Positions 36,905 through 47,911 of a DNA stretch of 64,000 nucleotides are shown here, in pieces. The notes under the pieces were generated by a model, which was given only the letters and a program-made list of their open reading frames with translations, was not told the origin of the DNA and did no database searches. The DNA lies in NCBI GenBank assembly GCA_013339895.1, contig JABACO010000005.1, positions 10,043,836-10,107,835 on the forward strand, given 5' to 3'. Position numbers and translations under genes: made by a program. Position 1 is the stretch's first letter. Every line of letters starts with the position of its first letter. The DNA is from Ephydatia muelleri. Lineage: Eukaryota; Porifera; Demospongiae; Spongillida; Spongillidae.

Positions 36905-38660
36905 CAATAGACTTCCTATTTTAAACGCTTCATACCGCACCATTTTTTAGTACAAAAATATATTTTGGTGTCTTGTCCAAGGACAGTGCTGAGGTTATGA
37001 AGTCCAATATCCCATGGGGTTCAAAACTGCCACATCTTTAAGTAGAAACATTCAAATCACTTCAAATTCTGTGTGCATGTAGAGGGGGGTCCTGTCACTA
37101 TTGATCTGATCTGTTCTGTTCGTTAATTTTGACAAATTCCGTTACGGAGATACCGCTGTGTGGTTAATGCTCATTTTCCCGGTCATTTCCGCCAATAATT
37201 TTGGCAAACCACTTTCAATTCAATGTATGGAGAAAGTCATTGGCACAAATCGAGCGGGGAAAATGTGCTTTGCACAGCTGTATCCGATAAAGTAAAAACA
37301 GAAGATATCAATAGCGACAGGAACCCTCTGCGTACACACCAAATTATGAAGTGATTTGAACACTCCTACCTGAAGATGTGGCGGTTTTAAACCCCAGGGC
37401 AGGCCCGGCGCACACGGTGCGGTTGGTGCGGCTTTGGCCGCACCAACTTTCGGTCCCAAGATGGGCGTGTCTAATATGTGGGCGTGTCTGATGTCTTATT
37501 GTATGAATTCCCTCTGCACAATTATCGATCGTCTGTAACTATTTGAACGTGTTAGTCTCACAATTACAATAATTACATTAATTCATAGTCGTACTTTAAC
37601 CATTGTATGAATTTCCTGCTGTGCAACTATGGCCAACTCTTTGCTCTCAATAAATGATCTGCCTCAGATCCCGACATCCCGCACCACCCTATGGGCTTGA
37701 CGTTCCCTAAGCGTTCATTTAGAGAAAAAATCCTGTCTTGCGATCGTTTCAGGCTGCATGGTTTAAGACATGCCATTTCTTCACTATGATGAAGGTATAT
37801 AAGGACTTATCATACTACCACATCTGCGTGATAGGATTTAAAGAACGGAAGATGAAGTCCAGAAAGATTTTGAGTTTGTCTGCACATTTTATAAAAATGG
37901 GGCTATTACGCTATCAATTGTCTATTTTTTTGCACGGAATTTCTAAACTTCTATTCGACAGTTCAAATTCCGCCGACAATTTGGACATCATAAAGTACAC
38001 TTGTACTTTAACAGCACCTCAAAAACAACTTCTGTCTGAAGTTTGTACAGTAATGAAGGTAATTCTAGTGATGACTGCTACAAATGCAACTTCCGAACGT
38101 ACATTTAGCGCGCTCCGTAGGATTAAAGCTAGCTACAAAGCACAATGAACCAAGTGAGATTAAATCACCTAATAGCGTTACATGTTTACAAAGCGCTCAC
38201 TGACACCATCAAACTAGAGAACATCACAGATGAATTTGTTAGCAGTTCGCAAAGGTATTTGGCAATCCTTGATAATGATACCGAAAGTCCCTTGATACTT
38301 AAAGAGCTTGAATCTTGATCAGTTAATTTGCTTTAGCCACACCCATGTTCGCATTGTCCGGTTACATATGATTCTGTTTTTGCATCTTATAGTTTATAAA
38401 CATGTATGTCATCAACATGGTCCGGGCATGTGCTTCTTCAACGCGCGCACGCTTTGCATGGGGCCACGCCCATACTAATATATAATAATTGGCCGCACCA
38501 ACTTTGGACACAGTGCGCCGGGCCTGCAGGGGTATCAGACCTCGGCACTGTGCTTGTGCAAGACACCAAACTATATTTACACATAGCGCAATGGTGGGGT
38601 ATAAGGCGTTGAAAATAGTATGAACCTTCAAACAATGTAGCGATTTGAATTGGATGCTAT
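36905..38660. repeat. foldback repeat, right arm interrupted by a hAT-like element
   Basis: The segment at about 36905-37080 is the reverse complement of about 37330-37399 joined to 38527-38650 (shared words GAAGTGATTTGAA, AAGATGTGGC, AACCCCA, GGTGTCTTG). The right arm is split at CAGGG by the hAT-like element at 37400-38526. Arm identity is moderate, so the foldback is older than the insertion. Confidence 0.7.
37400..38526 (+). mobile_element. second hAT-like transposon, 1127 bp, internally deleted
   Basis: Terminal inverted repeats CAGGCCCGGCGCAC and complement; subterminal GGTGCGG...GGCCGCACCAACTTT also mirrored. Target duplication CAGGG at 37395-37399 and 38527-38531. The plus strand encodes an N-terminal TTF-type zinc-finger-like part near 37740-37860 (RSFQAAWFKTCHFF...CVIGFKERKMKS) and the C-terminal hAT dimerisation part (NATSERTFSALRRIK, then VRLNHLIALHVYKALTD to a stop near 38318), with a frameshift near 38140. 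The catalytic middle is absent. Resembles ZMYM1-like hAT transposases. Confidence 0.85.
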
Positions 38661-39067
38661 TTGAATTGGATGCTTTTAATATAAATGTACAAGGTTCCAT
38701 ATGCAAAAGATAGGCTCAATTAAGTACATGTATACCCTTATGCAATGTTTACTGAGTACCGGCTGCAGAACCTTGCACCCAAGAACCTGCCAAGCTAAAT
38801 GCTGAATGGCAGAGTAAATGGCTCTCCATTCTTGTGCATGTGTGTACCCTTCAAGCGGGAAGTTTCCACAGCAAACAAGACATGAACCTAATGTTTCATT
38901 GCAACACATATCGCTACACCACCAAGAATTATTCTGGGCATCCACAGACAAGTCCAATTGTTACAGGCACTGACAGAGTTAACATTGTTTTGCACAAAAG
39001 GAGCTTGGAAATAGTCCACAGGCAGAGTCTTTACACACCATGCCTGGCCTTGTTATATGAGTTGCAG

Positions 39068-39068
<1 letters not shown>

Positions 39069-39115
<47 letters not shown>

Positions 39116-39122
39116 ACACATA
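39069..39122. repeat. (CA)n microsatellite
   Basis: CA tract of about 50 bases with one TACA interruption. Confidence 0.9.
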
Positions 39123-39442
39123 CATGTCTATAAAACATGCCAGCCTTTGTAAAAGGAAAGAAAAAAAAGTCAACAAGCATAGCGATGAAACTGCTCTGTC
39201 AATCAAAACCCTTGATTGTCCCAAATGCCTTCCAATGCAATGTGCCTATGGGTAGCCTCGGAATAAGTGCATCTCTAGCTCCTAACGTGCTATCAAACAA
39301 TTACTTTATAGAACCCCACCACATAGGAAGAGTAAGTAGTAAAACAAACTTAACGTATGCTGGTACATGTAAGTGAACATCAATGAGCATGTAAAATAAG
39401 CCATGTAGATGTACATGTACAAATACACACACACTCACTGAC

Positions 39443-39531
39443 CAATTTTCTCTTCACTGTTGCCCTCTTCTGCCTCTTCTGAGAAGGAGCGCTTAAATAG
39501 CTACCCTTTGGCTTGCGTTTCCGAGAGGCAC
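39443..39531 (-). CDS. candidate exon encoding a basic, nuclear-localisation-like segment
   Basis: 89 bases between acceptor TCTTCTGTGCAG and donor AAATTG/GTCAGT. Open in only one frame, which encodes ASRKRKPKGSYL followed by SQKRQKRATVKRKL, a strong bipartite nuclear localisation pattern. It probably belongs to the same minus-strand gene as the large exon immediately upstream (39573-40545), but the donor linking them is not clear. Confidence 0.4.
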
Positions 39532-39572
39532 CTGCACAGAAGACACAATGGACATTTCAATCGACTGATTTA

Positions 39573-40545
39573 CACATGTAATGGTGAAGACGACATGCCT
39601 GAGGATGTGACCACACTGGTAGAAGAGTCTGGAGTGCACAAACAGCTGCTGCATGCATTCCAATATGCTTCACAAACTGCTTCATCTTGAGGTAACTCCG
39701 TACCAGGAATGGCTAGGGAAACCCCACTACAACCTGCACTAGGGTAGTGCTGTAACATAACAGCACGGTCAGATGGTGGCAATACTGGATCAGTCGTGAC
39801 TGTGACATGGGAGCTGGACCACACCCCTTCCCACACACATGAGACGGTGGAAGGAAACATCACCTGTGGGTGTGGCTGCATCCTCTGTGAGTGTGGGTGT
39901 CTCCACCAATGGGTGTCAATGAACATCTGCAGAACATTTGGAGTCACAATGTTACAAGGCTGTTCCACTTGTCCATCCAAGCCTATCTGGAGGTCCAAAG
40001 ACGTCGAGATGGGTGCTGATACGGCTCTCAGGTCCAATGGATTAGAACACATCGACGTGGTGCATTGCGTCCAGCTTTGAAGCTGCTTCTGCCGATCCAA
40101 ATGCCCCACTGCCTTTGGATTTTCAGGTGGAGTAACCGTTTCAAGTGATCTTCGTGCTTCTTGTCGCCCCAGGGAGATGGGCGTTTCCTTGTGCCCATAC
40201 AGAGGTACCCCATGAGCAGGGGGTAGAGTGACTCCGCCTTCCGCACTATTTGACTGCCCCACCCGCTCATCTGAATTCATCCCGAGTTGGGACGGCTTCG
40301 GTGCTCTGTGCAATCTTGACCCTGAGGGTGTTAACAAAATCTCCGGGTGGGGTGTGGCCATTCTTGTGCACCCCACGGGACTTGAAAGTTCCAATGGGGG
40401 TGGGGCCATCTCTCTCCGGTTATGTCTGACTGACGCCTCACCAGGTGGGTCATGCAATATTCCCAGCCCCTCCTGGCACAGGCTGGTGGATAAGCAGAGA
40501 TCTTGTGACCCACTTGGAAGAAGAGTGAATGATTCAGTTGGCCCC
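39573..40545 (-). CDS. candidate large exon, Pro/Ser-rich unrecognised protein
   Basis: About 320 residues open on the minus strand after a strong acceptor (TTTGTCTTCATTTAG at 40546). Composition is Pro, Ser, Thr, His and Gln rich without long repeats, for example 'PTESFTLLPSGSQDL' at the start and 'SSSGMSSSPLHV'-type sequence at the end. The open frame continues across the acceptor into CA-repeat translation, which I exclude. Followed by a nuclear-localisation-like exon, this suggests a nuclear regulatory protein. No domain recognised. Relation to the exons at 36.2 and 28.2-30.3 kb is unproven. Confidence 0.45.
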
Positions 40546-40619
40546 CTAAATGAAGACAAAGGGGATATATTGTATTGTATATACATGTATTGTATAAACA
40601 TGTATAGTTGATTGACCAC

Positions 40620-40682
40620 TACATATACACACCACTCACATACACACCACACACATACACACATACACACACACACACACAA
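40620..40682. repeat. (CA)n microsatellite, interrupted
   Basis: ACACAC tracts with TACACACC interruptions just upstream of the candidate large exon. Confidence 0.85.
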
Positions 40683-40689
40683 AGCGTAT

Positions 40690-42520
40690 GCACATACTGT
40701 AAGTGTGCTGATGCACATAGGTGCGTTTGGACAGTTAAAGACACTATGATTCACCCACGTGCAGTACGAATACATACGTCCACAGACACATACACCTAAC
40801 ACGCGCATAAACTACAAGTGATCCCTCACACGCTCAAAATTATAAACAGAAAATAAGTATTGTATACAACTTGATTATCGAGCGGGTGGGCGTTAACCTC
40901 CATTGAAGTGATACACGTGCACGCGCCACTGCCACATTTTCTTGTAACCATAGCAGTCCTTTCGTTGCGACGGGCTCTACATTAGAAGTCTGAGTGTAAC
41001 GGTGTATGGAGGGACAGGAAACGTGATCATTTTACACAAAACGCATAGTACAGACACATTCCTACACATACACTGGTACAAACGCGTACTGCGAACGAAA
41101 TATGGCCCGAAAAATATACACATATTGCTTTCTCACCTGTCTGCGCAACGTCTCCATAGGTAGGTATGATACGCTGAACTCAGGAAAATGAATTGCTACA
41201 GCTGTTCGACAGGTTTATGACGTATAATGATATCGCGCGCTTTTTTTCAATTACATCATAGATGAGCAGATTAGACTCGAGTATTGGTTTACATGTGTTT
41301 AGCCTTAGGGAGGTGGTTGGCTTAAAGATTGCAAAAGTATTGGGGTATCACATAACACTTCAAATTCAGAAGATCGTGCTCGTCTTGATGTCAGTGCACA
41401 AGGTTTTCAGGGTGATCGCGTCATCAGCGGGCATTTTTTGATGTACGCGTTTTCACCCAAATGCTCCCTCCTATCGAAAAATGCAGTTACCATCAGCATA
41501 CCGTCTTCATGAACGCCAAAAGCAGAGATCTTATGACCAACGTGTACGGGAAATAGAGCATGGCTCCTTCTCTCCACTAGTTTTTTTCCACATCAGGAGG
41601 AATGCGGCAAGAGCAACATTATGGCACAACTATTGCCTGGATTAGATGCTGCCTTAGTTTCTCTCTCCTGCGCTATTCCATAATGTGCTTAAGAGGTGCA
41701 CGGTCATCACAGGGACGAGCTTTCTGATTCAGTGTGATTGATCGAGCTGTTGCGGTAGCCAGGGTTCTGTTTAAAATACGTTCACTTCATCCTTGTGTGC
41801 ATACGTACTTTCATAAATAGTCTGGGTACGAGAGGATAATACCAGAGACAATATATATACCTTATCTTTTACAATCATGCAAGTTGATAATATATATAGT
41901 TCTCTGGTGTTCGTATCTTTTATTTTTTGTGTGTGTGCATTTTAAACCAGAGATATTCTTGTCTGCCTCAACAATAGTAGGTTTTTCGCCCTAAACATGG
42001 CAAATAAGAATCTTGATTGAACATACGCCCATATCGTCTGTCCCACTTTGCTGCTATGCAAATAGTTAGAGCTACATTTCTGTGAAGAAACCCGTCCGCA
42101 ATGTTACAAAATGAGTAAATATACTGGTACCTCTTCAGCCCTCAACAGCTCTTTATGCAGCTTCAGGTATGACTGTGTATTTCTAATACAATTATGTCTG
42201 GCAATATCCAAAAATGCTCACACGCAAGCAAACACCTCATAAGCTTACATGCGTGCCCAAATCAGCGACACCTATTTCTGTATCCACACCCGCCTTGAAG
42301 TTAACCACTAACAAATCAAACATCTTGCAGTGGGCTTCAATTCGAACGCTTTCATAACTTCACATTAGCATTAGGCAGGGAAATTAACAAACGACCCACC
42401 ACCAAAAAATGAATACAATGGAGGGCATCAATACTTCACAAAACAGCACATCCTTGGCCATCAAGGACGATGCAATGCACATTTGCTAAATACCTCTTTC
42501 TGTGTACATGCAATACAGTT
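40690..42520. other. long stretch without recognised genes
   Basis: Presumably holds 5' exons or promoter of the minus-strand gene to the left and the 3' flank of the splicing-factor gene to the right. TCTGGGTACGAGA at about 41820 matches the end of the short repeat found at 58.2 and 60.0 kb. A minus-strand AATAAA at 42530-42525 could serve the SR gene. Confidence 0.35.
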
Positions 42521-42822
42521 AGTTTTTATTTCACATTCAATCCAACAAACAGGGAAGCAAAATATATAAAACAGCAACGCTGTGATCACCAGCTTCAACG
42601 TGGTCTCTACTGCTCGACACTGGAAGGTACAGCACCAAGAGAGTCAGAGACCAGGAACGCGTGCCGCTGCCAAAAACCACCACCACCGCAACCACCACAC
42701 CAACTGCATGCTCGGGTGCAAGATGAACTGGATCACCCGATTTTGCGCACTAACTGGACTAACTGCACACTATCAGCACTGCAGCAGGCTGCATGCCCCC
42801 TGAGGCTGCCGCCACTCTGCAA

Positions 42823-43073
42823 CTGTGGAACAGCAGCAAACCAGTGAGTAAACTGGAGTACATATTGGACAAGTGGGTTAAGTAAGAGAAAAGGGGAGAA
42901 CAAAATAAATTCAAAACATGCACAATGACATGCTTGACATCAAAAGAGTTATTATTTACAGACAAACAAGTGTTCTCCAGAAGCGGCTATAAGCAATGCG
43001 AGTACTTTTTTTTTTTTTTTTTTTTTTTTACAAAAGGGAAGTTTTTGCTTAATTTTTGGGACTTGGTGCTTAC
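42823..43073 (-). promoter_or_regulatory. apparent 3'UTR intron of SR gene copy 1
   Basis: Donor ACAGTAC/GTAAGC at 43073 and acceptor TGTTCCACAG ending at 42823, giving a 251-base intron that starts 48 bases after the stop codon. The same donor and acceptor words occur in copy 2. In vertebrates SRSF2 autoregulates by splicing of 3'UTR introns that triggers decay; a similar role here is inference. The intron contains a poly-A run (minus strand) at about 43007-43029. Confidence 0.6.
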
Positions 43074-43121
43074 GTACTGTTCATGAATAAGCATTTTGTG
43101 GAGCCGACAGGTTGGAACTGT

Positions 43122-44048
43122 TCAGTATGTGGTCATTCCTGGGCTGCATTCGTCTATCACCACATTTTCGTTGCTTTTTCCTTCTTCTTCACCCCGAGGT
43201 GAATGTGACTTTGGGGAACGCGACTTTTCCTTGCGTGGAGATGCGGAAGCAGATTTCCTCGTATACTCGTCTTCTCTGGCGTCCGCTTTCTCGGCCGACT
43301 TGGACCTGGATCTTGACGGAGAGCGCGAGTTCGCCTTCTGGTTATCTTTGCCAGCGTTATTACTTCTTTCTTTGGAAAGGGAGCGGGGCCTTCGGTCCAC
43401 TCGCTCCCTGGAGCCAGAGCGACCACGGTAAGGAGACCTCGACTGTCGCCTGTTCCTACGGGGTGAACGTGAACGGGACTTTGAATATCTCCGTCTTGGT
43501 GATCTGCTCCGACTCCTCGAATTGCTACGTGATCTGCTGCGAGAGTAACGAGACCTCTCGTGTCTACAATTGGGGGGGGGGGGGGGAGGAGGGAGAGGAC
43601 AGGAGAGAGCGATTGAACGAAAATCAATCAACGCAAAATAAATTTCTTACTTTCCACGAGGCGGTATGTAGTTCTTTCCATATCTCACGTGAGGTGGTTC
43701 GGATGGTCTACCGTATCTAGCAAGTTGTACTCGCACCTCCCGTCCATCGAGAACATAGCCATCCAGCCTATCCATTGCTTCTTCTGCGTCTCGTTTGTCG
43801 TAAAAGCGTACAAATGCAAATCCCCTAGACTCCTTAGTGAATCTATCCCGTGGGATGTAGACATCACCCACTTCACCGTATTTCTCGAACAATGGCTTCA
43901 AATCCTCGGGACTTGTTCTGTAGGATAGATTATCTACTTTCAAACTAGTCATTCCCGCTACGTCTGGGGGCCGTCTGCTTTCCGTAGAATTCGATGGAGG
44001 TTCTCTCGAATTACTTCTACGAGAACGGCGCCTGTCTCTGTCGCTCAT
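43122..44048 (-). CDS. SRSF2-like serine/arginine-rich splicing factor, copy 1
   Basis: Nuclear pre-mRNA splicing factor. Exon 1 is 43651-44048 (ATG at 44048), exon 2 is 43122-43563; donor GGAAA/GTAAGA, acceptor AATTGTAG, phase-2 join. The protein has about 279 residues. An N-terminal 30-residue basic leader precedes the RRM (about residues 33-110) with RNP2 'LKVDNL' and RNP1 'RGFAFVRF'; '[18 protein letters not shown]' and '[21 protein letters not shown]' are very close to SRSF2. The second exon encodes an RS domain ([15 protein letters not shown], many RS/SP dipeptides) with a distinct acidic end (SNENVVIDE). A poly-G tract (poly-C on the coding strand) lies in the coding intron before the acceptor. 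A second intron appears to follow the stop. Tandem paralogue at 45522-46267. Confidence 0.93.
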
Positions 44049-45269
44049 TTTTCCTATAACCGCCTCCCAAACCTTTCACGAATGGCAGGTTTGCGCATGC
44101 GCCAGTAATTTTGTGTAGTTCCTAACTAATGATGTTTACGGTATACATGGACAACGTGCTGAATTGCGAACTGAGATATTAAAACAATGAGTTGACTTGT
44201 AGTGCACCTGTAAGGTTAATGGGAAATAGTTTTATCAGACGGTGAGCAGTTTTTTTAATCCTATCTATGACTCTAGGAACGATCACACAAGCCTAAAAAG
44301 AAGAAACGGGCCAGCAGAGCTACTACCGTCTGCAAGCACATGAGCATGCAAATCATTTCTTATCATGCAAACTGGTACATGAAATTGCAGCAACATTGAA
44401 AACAACACGTTGCTACAATGTTTTGTTTTCATCATTCAAAACACAAGTACACTTTATCAAAATGCAACTCAAAAAGCATTCACAATGTTTATAAACTACT
44501 GCTGTGATGCAATTTCCTGAACGTTGCTGTGAACACACTCGCACATAGACACTGTTGTGTGCTGCCACAGGTTCAACCAATGGATGGCATTTCTGGTACT
44601 TCCCTCTTGTTGCATCTTAATCGCGCACTGATAATGGCATGGTCAAGTATGTGAGCAGCGGATATGTGTACACATCTCACCCACCCCCAACTCAAGGATC
44701 TGATCTCCCCCCCCCCCTCCCCCCTTAATTAGAAAATAAAAGAACGCGAACTGGCTCACCATGGCAAGTAAATCAGCTACTAGTAACTATTTTACAACTA
44801 CACCCACATCCGTACTTGTTTGAGCCTTGTAAAATACCTTCGTGTTTGCTATACCAACTGTTCTCAGCAACACAGGAACATTGCCTCCCTATATCTCCTG
44901 CTTTGTCCTGGGACCCTTTGAATCATCAACCTCCTCTTTTCGTCATTGAACCCTCTTGACAACAAACACCGGACCTGTCTCGTCCTTTCCACAGAACCCT
45001 TATGCGCATACTCATCTCCTGATCGCCAGGCCAGCCATCACCTCCACTATTCTGAGACTGAGACGCCCGCGATACATGTAAACCGAAGCTCGAGAGAGAG
45101 GGAGGGGAGAGATCGACCAGGAAACACCTGATACAACTGCATCATGCTCGGGAACAGCCAGGACTTTGGATCACTCTCCTTGCGTTGCGCGTCAAAGCCC
45201 CCGAGAGGTGGCCAGTGTGCACTACCACAACTAGAGCCATCAGAGAGCACATACCCACTTTCTCTGCAG
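44049..45269. other. intergenic region between the two SR genes
   Basis: Promoter region of copy 1 (44049-44160, CpG-containing) and the distal 3'UTR exon and downstream flank of copy 2 (below 45269). C-rich run at about 44707-44724. No additional gene recognised. Confidence 0.45.
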
Positions 45270-45480
45270 CTGTGGAACAGTCAAACAGCATAAAAGTAAA
45301 ATGACGCATGAAAACAAGGGGAGCACATGGGAGTGAAAGAGATGCAACAACACACAGACACGAGAGCACAGAGTCACTAGGACAAATTGAGCAATGTCTT
45401 CAACATAAAACCACATAGGCATTTTGATAGGTAACTGGTGGAGCAAAAGGAAGGGGGGCGGCTACTTATGTTACGCTTAC
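45270..45480 (-). promoter_or_regulatory. apparent 3'UTR intron of SR gene copy 2
   Basis: Donor ACAGTAC/GTAAGC at 45480 and acceptor TGTTCCACAG ending at 45270: 211 bases, starting 41 bases after the stop. A 20-base block around the acceptor (CTGTTCCACAGCTGCAGAG) differs from copy 1 at one position although most of the surrounding UTR is unalignable. Confidence 0.6.
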
Positions 45481-45521
45481 GTACTGTCAAATGCACAGTG
45501 TGCTCAATATAAGGGAGATCC

Positions 45522-46267
45522 TCAGTCAGTTGGCGACTTGGTATCCCGGTTATCTCCGTTGGTGGGCGAAGCAGATATGCTGCGGTCTTTAGGAGGTGCC
45601 GGCGAGTAGCTCTTATCTTTCGTGCGCTGCTGTCTCTTTCCCTCGTCCTTTTCTATCGGTCGCGAGTTGTTTTTGGAGCTCTTGTCAGCCTTTATGTCAA
45701 CCTTATCCGCCGAACGAGAGCTTGACCTCGAGCGTGAAGGGGAGTTCTTTGCCTTTCGAGTGTCCCTCTCCTTGGAACGGGCCCTGTCACGGACTGGAGA
45801 ATCGGAATGGCGTCTCGGTTTGCGGGGAGGGGTTCTGCTGCGCGACTTGGAGTGGCGCCTCCTTGGTGACCTGCTTCGGTCCCGCGACCTACTGCGCGAC
45901 CTTCCTCTGTCGCTGAAACATAAAGCTCACCTCCTTCAAACCATACGTCCTTGTAAAAATCGTTCTGGGCTTACCTTCTTCGAGACTGGCCGTAGCTCTT
46001 GTTGTATCGCGGCTCAGAAGGTCTGCCGTACTTTGCCAGCTGAACTCTCATTTCGCGACCGTCTAGCATGTATCCATTCATCCGATCCATCGCCTCTTCC
46101 GCGTCTCTCTTGTCGTAGAACCTAACGAACGAGAACCCTCTGGACTTCTTTGTAAACCTGTCCCGTGGTATGTAGATGTCGCCCACATCCCCATACTTCT
46201 CGAACAATGGCTTTAGGTCTTCTGACGTTATTTTGTAAGACAAGTTATCTACTTTTAGACTAGTCAT
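45522..46267 (-). CDS. SRSF2-like serine/arginine-rich splicing factor, copy 2
   Basis: Exon 1 is 45975-46267 (ATG 46267), exon 2 is 45522-45912; donor AGAAG/GTAAGC, acceptor TGTTTCAG, phase-2 join at the same place after the RRM as in copy 1. About 227 residues. The RRM starts right at the initiator ([18 protein letters not shown]) with RNP1 'RGFSFVRF' and '[10 protein letters not shown]'; the basic leader of copy 1 is missing. The RS domain reads [20 protein letters not shown] and onward, and ends [15 protein letters not shown]. Same strand as copy 1, 1.5 kb upstream, so a tandem duplication. RRM identity to copy 1 is high while RS tails differ, suggesting an old duplication with a constrained RNA-binding surface. 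Confidence 0.92.
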
Positions 46268-46499
46268 CTCTTTGAACCCAGAAAAAAAAATGGGAAGAAG
46301 AGCGGTTATTAAAATAAAAATTATAATTAAACAGGGCGAGGTATTATTGCGCATGCGTGTATGTTCTACGCGGGACACACGAAGAAAAAAGAAAAAAAAA
46401 GAGACTACATTTATTATATCTTCCTAATTTGTAATGAGCAATTCATAAAAATTTAATTTGCTTACATAGTGTAATAAAAAAACACACACACGCACAGAC

Positions 46500-46800
46500 A
46501 CACAAAGTCCAAGGGGAAGAGGACGATCGAGCCAGGAGGGCTCGGGCATTTTGACGCATCAGAACCGTGCTGAGGCGACAATACATTTCATTTCGGTTTT
46601 CAGAATTGGAGGAGTGAGTGTGGATGGCCAGGCGCCTAGCAATTCTTGGGAATGTTTCGTTAGCAGTGTTTCCCCAGCGTCCGTATGCCTCCACTACAAG
46701 AGGGACACAAATCCAACCCCTTTGAAGACAACCCGGAACATTGTTGTCATGTTTCTTCTGTTCTCCTGCTGCAGCTGTGGCACCTGACCAGCTTCTGAAA
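46500..46800 (-). pseudogene. retrotransposon reverse-transcriptase C-terminal fragment
   Basis: The minus strand reads 'EAYGRWGNTANETFPRIARR' followed by 'CRLSTVLMRQNARALLAR', a pattern I associate with the extreme C-terminus of retroelement RT proteins common in sponges and cnidarians; the preceding part (FKGVGFVSLL) is separated by an in-frame stop. Too short to assign a family. It ends in CA-rich sequence. Confidence 0.5.
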
Positions 46801-46837
46801 GCAATGAATTATACACCTTATTCGACCGCAATATGAA

Positions 46838-46924
46838 TATACCGGGTGTCCACGAAAGAACGCAATGCTTTTGAACGGGAATAACATTTGATAGATTGCG
46901 TTCTTTCGTGGACACCCAGTATAT
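46838..46924. mobile_element. mariner-like MITE or hairpin
   Basis: About 29-base inverted arms (ACCGGGTGTCCACGAAAGAA and its near complement) around a 30-base loop, flanked by TA dinucleotides. The GGGTGTCC terminus is typical of Tc1/mariner-derived elements. Confidence 0.7.
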
Positions 46925-47045
46925 ATGTCACACGCTCGTCCAATATTGGTTCAATTACATCACGCGACACGTCCAATATTGGTTGTTCTCTAAAGGTGAG
47001 TGAGTTCAGAAACTATCAGCGATCACTTTTCAATGCCAAAAACTT

Positions 47046-47687
47046 TCATGCAAGGTTGGTTCCGTTTTTTTCTATCGATCTGGTGATCCGAGTGGTACGA
47101 GGTATTAGTTTGCCGTCCCTGTATTGAAAACAAATATGTAATCCATCTGGCCCTCCGTGAAAAGGGGAAAAAGGAACACCAGCGACATAAATAAGCTCTC
47201 TATCATACCGTGGGTTTAATAGGACTGATTTGACTTTACCTCGTATTTTATCATTTATAACATAATCAAGACAAGGTAATTTCATGACTTCTACTGTGAG
47301 CCATTTTGTGTAAAGATAGAACACGAAACGTTAGCGCCAAGCAGAATCCACGTATAGTGGTGTCTGTATTGAGATATAAAGCATGTTAACACGGTGTAGG
47401 GTTGTTGAGATTCTGCGCCTCAATTGCGGAGTTTGAGCTGTCATGATTTACACAGCCCTTGTGATATGCCTCGAAGAAAGCACTTTGTGGGCCGGCCAAA
47501 CATGTCTTGAAGTACTGTATGGGTCTGTGGTTACCCCTAGCATACCAAGCTTCTCTTCATAGCGTAACTTTCCCACCGTATCAAGCTGCTTAAACGAATC
47601 CGACAGTTCAACCATATTCGTGTATCTCATTAACGGCGACGCCTTTCCAATATATGTCACATGCATGTCACACAATAATATATTCAT
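47046..47687 (-). other. two unrecognised open segments, possibly transposon-derived
   Basis: Minus-strand open segments at 47448-47687 (MRYTNMVELSDSFKQLD, 'RYEEKLGMLGVTTDPY') and 47046-47324 (DYVINDKIRGKVKSVLL, 'YVAGVPFSPFHGGPDG') have protein-like composition but no recognised domain. They lie between inverted copies of a sequence containing TTATTCGACCGCAA at about 46818 and 47700, which hints at a transposon of roughly 0.9 kb. Confidence 0.3.
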
Positions 47688-47841
47688 ATTTGCGGTCGAA
47701 TAAGGTCTATTGAGGAGGGGTGTATAACCTTGTTGTCAAATGCTGCAGACCGAGACAGTGACCAGTTTGGTATCAAAATGTCAGCGGGCCGCGTCCTGTC
47801 TTTGCCGAGACCAATATTAACCTTAAGCTTGCTCCAAAAGA

Positions 47842-47911
47842 GGGGTAAGGCGGGCAAGGCGGGTAAGGCAGGCAAAGCGGGAAAGGCGGACAAGGCGGGC
47901 AAGGCGGCAAT
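47842..47911. repeat. 9-bp minisatellite GGCGGGCAA
   Basis: About eight tandem copies of GGCGGGCAA and variants (GGCAGGCAA, GGCGGACAA). Confidence 0.9.
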
